DNA from: DATNBT01 sp964579765
Lineage (GTDB): Bacteria > Acidobacteriota > Vicinamibacteria > Vicinamibacterales > CAVVIG01
Reading direction: 5' to 3'
Length of the DNA: 14,647 nucleotides
NCBI GenBank assembly: GCA_964579765.1
Contig: CAZOIK010000050.1
Span: 1-14,647 of the forward strand
Position 1 is the stretch's first letter. Each line of letters begins with the position of its first letter. The translations under genes and the position numbers were made by a program. The notes under the pieces were generated by a model. It saw only the letters and a program-made list of their open reading frames with translations. It searched no databases and was not told where the DNA came from. Of the stretch, positions 12,824 through 14,647 are shown one piece after another.

Positions 12824-14476
12824 CTACTTGCAGACGAAGCTGCTCGCGTCGTCCGTGCTGCCCTTGCCGCGGTACGTCGCGGTCTGCGGATACGGACAGA
12901 GCGGGCGCGTGCGCACGACCTTCCCGTGCTCGACGCGCGAGGCGATCACGGCGTTCGGCGCCTGGCCGTCCTCGATCCAGCTGCGCATGACGCTCAGCAT
13001 GTCGAACGTGTCGGTGCCGGGGCCGCCGTTGCACTCGATCATGCCCGGCACCATGTAGAGGCGCACCGCACGCGCGGTCGCGGCGCGGCCGATCGTCGTC
13101 TGCACGCGCGCGTAGTAATCGACCACCGCGCCGGCCGGGACGAGCGCGTTGTTCCAGCCGCCCGAGAGAATCAGCTTGCCGCCGCCGCGCACGAACGGCG
13201 AGATGTCCGCGTTTGACGCGTTGACGCGCGCGACGTCCGAGCGATCCGCCGCCGCGACGTCGCGATCGTAGTCCACCGGCGACGTCCGGTAGTCCCACTT
13301 GGGATCCTTGAGGATCGCGTCGCGCAGTGTGCCGGTCGCGATGCCGATCGGCGCGGGCGCGTCGGTGAAGAAGCCCCAGTCGAGCTCGCTGCCGCGATAG
13401 AGCGGCGACCACACGCGCTCCTTCGTCCGCGGGTTGATCGGGCCGGCGTAGATCTTCCGCACGGCCTCGACCTGCGCCGGATTCAGGCAGTTCGGGCCGT
13501 CGCCGGTCTTGCACGCGATCTCCTTCGGGTCGAACGTGCACCGCGTCGGGTTCTCGAGCAGGCCGTCCTTGACGCCGTCGAGCAGATCGCACTTCGCCAG
13601 CACGGCGTCGTGAATCACCTGCAGCTTCGCCGGCGGCAGGATCGGCTTCCCGTTCTCGTGCGTGGCCTGCCACAGCCAGATCTGCCCGAAGATCTGCCGC
13701 GTCAGATGCGCCGCGTGACCGCCGACGACGACGCCGTTGTAGTCGGAGGGAAATTGCTGCACTTCGTGCAGCGCCGCCGCGCTGCCGCCGCCGCACTCGA
13801 TCATGTACGAGTACTTCGGCGCGCTGCCGTAGTACGCCGACGTCAACGCCTTCCCCACGACCGTCGTCTCGTGCATGGCGCGGCCGGCGAAGTCGGTCAC
13901 CTTGTCGGGCACGAGCATCCACGCGGTGCTGCCGCCCTGATGGCCGTGATCCGTGCTCGCGACGGCGAAGCCGTCGGTCAGGCCGACCGCCATCGCGTTG
14001 TAGTTGATCACGCCGCCCAGGCCGTTGGGGCTCGTGCCACGGAAGCGGCCGTTCCAGCCGGCGACCGGCAGCCACACCTCGACGCGAATGTCCGAGACGG
14101 CGGACGGCTTCAGCGTCAGCGCGACGCGGCAGAACGCGGGCAGCGTGCTGTAGGCCGGGATGCCCTTGCCGCCGTTGTAGCCGAGGCCGAGGCCGGCGGT
14201 GTTCGCGGTCACGCGTCCGGGCACGTCGGGCACCGCGCCGATCGTGCCGGCGAGCGCGGACGATCCGCCGCCGCCGCGGCCCGCGGGGTTGTCCGGCGCG
14301 ACGAACTTCCCGGCATCGACAACCTGCGCCAGCGTGATGGTCGCGTTCGGCAGGGACAGCGACGCGAGCTTCTCGCACGCCGCCGGCGTCTGCGCCGTCT
14401 GCGCGAACACGCCCACAGGCACGGCGAACAGGACGGCAGCGAGCGCGCACGACGCCGCAAGAGGTTTCAGGATCAT
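12824..14476 (-). CDS. Secreted tannase/feruloyl esterase family protein, likely catalytically inactive
   Basis: A 550-residue protein. MILKPLAASCALAAVLFAVPVGVFAQ is a signal peptide. The tannase fold is clear: the substrate/lid region AKCDLLDGVKDGLLENPTRC (295-313) with its Ca-site acidic residues, and the C-terminal RPLCPYPQTATYRG are kept, as is the length. Active tannases use a CS-D-HC arrangement: Cys-Ser in GCSTGG, Asp in GWADxL, and His-Cys in PGMxHC. Here these segments read IECGGGSAA (Cys228, Gly229), SGGWNNALV (Asn443) and PGMIECNGG (Glu481, Cys482). So Ser, Asp and His all appear replaced by Gly, Asn and Glu, while both cysteines that form the disulfide remain. The frame is intact and codon use normal, so this is not decay. 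It may be a binding protein or use another mechanism. The start has only a weak ribosome site. Confidence 0.88.
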   Translation of the reverse strand: MILKPLAASCALAAVLFAVPVGVFAQTAQTPAACEKLASLSLPNATITLAQVVDAGKFVAPDNPAGRGGGGSSALAGTIGAVPDVPGRVTANTAGLGLGYNGGKGIPAYSTLPAFCRVALTLKPSAVSDIRVEVWLPVAGWNGRFRGTSPNGLGGVINYNAMAVGLTDGFAVASTDHGHQGGSTAWMLVPDKVTDFAGRAMHETTVVGKALTSAYYGSAPKYSYMIECGGGSAAALHEVQQFPSDYNGVVVGGHAAHLTRQIFGQIWLWQATHENGKPILPPAKLQVIHDAVLAKCDLLDGVKDGLLENPTRCTFDPKEIACKTGDGPNCLNPAQVEAVRKIYAGPINPRTKERVWSPLYRGSELDWGFFTDAPAPIGIATGTLRDAILKDPKWDYRTSPVDYDRDVAAADRSDVARVNASNADISPFVRGGGKLILSGGWNNALVPAGAVVDYYARVQTTIGRAATARAVRLYMVPGMIECNGGPGTDTFDMLSVMRSWIEDGQAPNAVIASRVEHGKVVRTRPLCPYPQTATYRGKGSTDDASSFVCK

Positions 14477-14537
14477 GCGTGGATTCTACGCTTCAACGCG
14501 CGGCACAATAAGACGGACACGAAGAAAGGCGGGAACG

Positions 14538-14647
14538 ATGGCGACGGTCCAGGTCCGGTACATCGTGCACGACGTCGATGCGGCCATCGCGTTCTACTGC
14601 ACGCATCTGGGGTTCCACGAGGTGATGCACCCGGGGCCCGCGTTCGC
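14538..14647 (+). CDS. VOC/glyoxalase-fold protein, 3' end outside the window
   Basis: Only 36 residues are visible. MATVQVRYIVHDVDAAIAFYCTHLGF has the start of a vicinal-oxygen-chelate domain: a first beta-strand (VQVRYIVHDV) with the position-8 region that often holds a metal ligand, then the helix D-A-A-I-A-F-Y-x-x-x-L-G-F typical of glyoxalase/bleomycin-resistance/dioxygenase proteins. The ATG at 14538 has AAAGG eight bases upstream. It is divergent from the tannase-family gene, with 61 bases between starts, so their promoters must overlap or lie close. Substrate cannot be told from this fragment. Confidence 0.8.
   Translation, partial: MATVQVRYIVHDVDAAIAFYCTHLGFHEVMHPGPAF

Noticed and set aside
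14477..14537. Possible promoter TTATTG-N17-TAGAAT for the tannase-family gene
   Set aside because: The -35 match is poor and the start would again be leaderless; not enough to call.

Overview
The DNA is GC-rich (about two thirds G+C by eye, with strong third-position G/C) and clearly bacterial. The gene content suggests a soil-type Acidobacteriota (Vicinamibacteria-like) genome: a tannase-family secreted protein, a secreted NHL beta-propeller, a secreted subtilase ending in repeated NIVWGT, and a DabA-type carbon-uptake locus. The lineage is an inference from gene content and was not tested.

Layout. (1) 1-4313, plus strand: the end of a dabA-like gene followed by two membrane subunits of the proton-conducting NuoL/M/N superfamily. 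The three genes overlap by a few bases and look like one operon for an energy-coupled inorganic-carbon uptake complex. (2) 4332-7885, minus strand: read from right to left, a secreted NHL-repeat propeller, a membrane cytochrome b fused to a sulfite-oxidase-type molybdenum domain, and a small DUF488 protein, with gaps of 23 and 39 bases. (3) 8123-10544: a toxin-antitoxin island with less GC-biased sequence. It holds a BrnT/BrnA pair whose toxin is broken, a lone addiction-module antitoxin-like gene, and an AbiEi/AbiEii (type IV) pair. The AbiEi gene carries an in-frame amber codon and the AbiEii gene a one-base frameshift. (4) 10562-12478, minus strand: a secreted S8 protease with a hexapeptide-repeat C-terminus that includes a perfect 72-base direct duplication. 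(5) 12479-12823: an intergenic stretch whose right part (12661-12780) falls to about 38% GC. (6) 12824-14476, minus strand: a secreted tannase/feruloyl-esterase-family protein in which all three catalytic-triad positions appear substituted while the cysteine pair is kept. (7) 14538 to the end, plus strand: the start of a VOC/glyoxalase-fold protein.

The most interesting signals are the likely tannase-family pseudoenzyme, the cluster of three toxin-antitoxin loci in which each recognisable toxin is damaged, the cytochrome b-molybdoenzyme fusion whose predicted topology puts the Mo domain in the cytoplasm, the DabA locus with two different proton-channel-like subunits, and the NIVWGT repeat tail. 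No CRISPR array, tRNA, rRNA or insertion sequence was seen.
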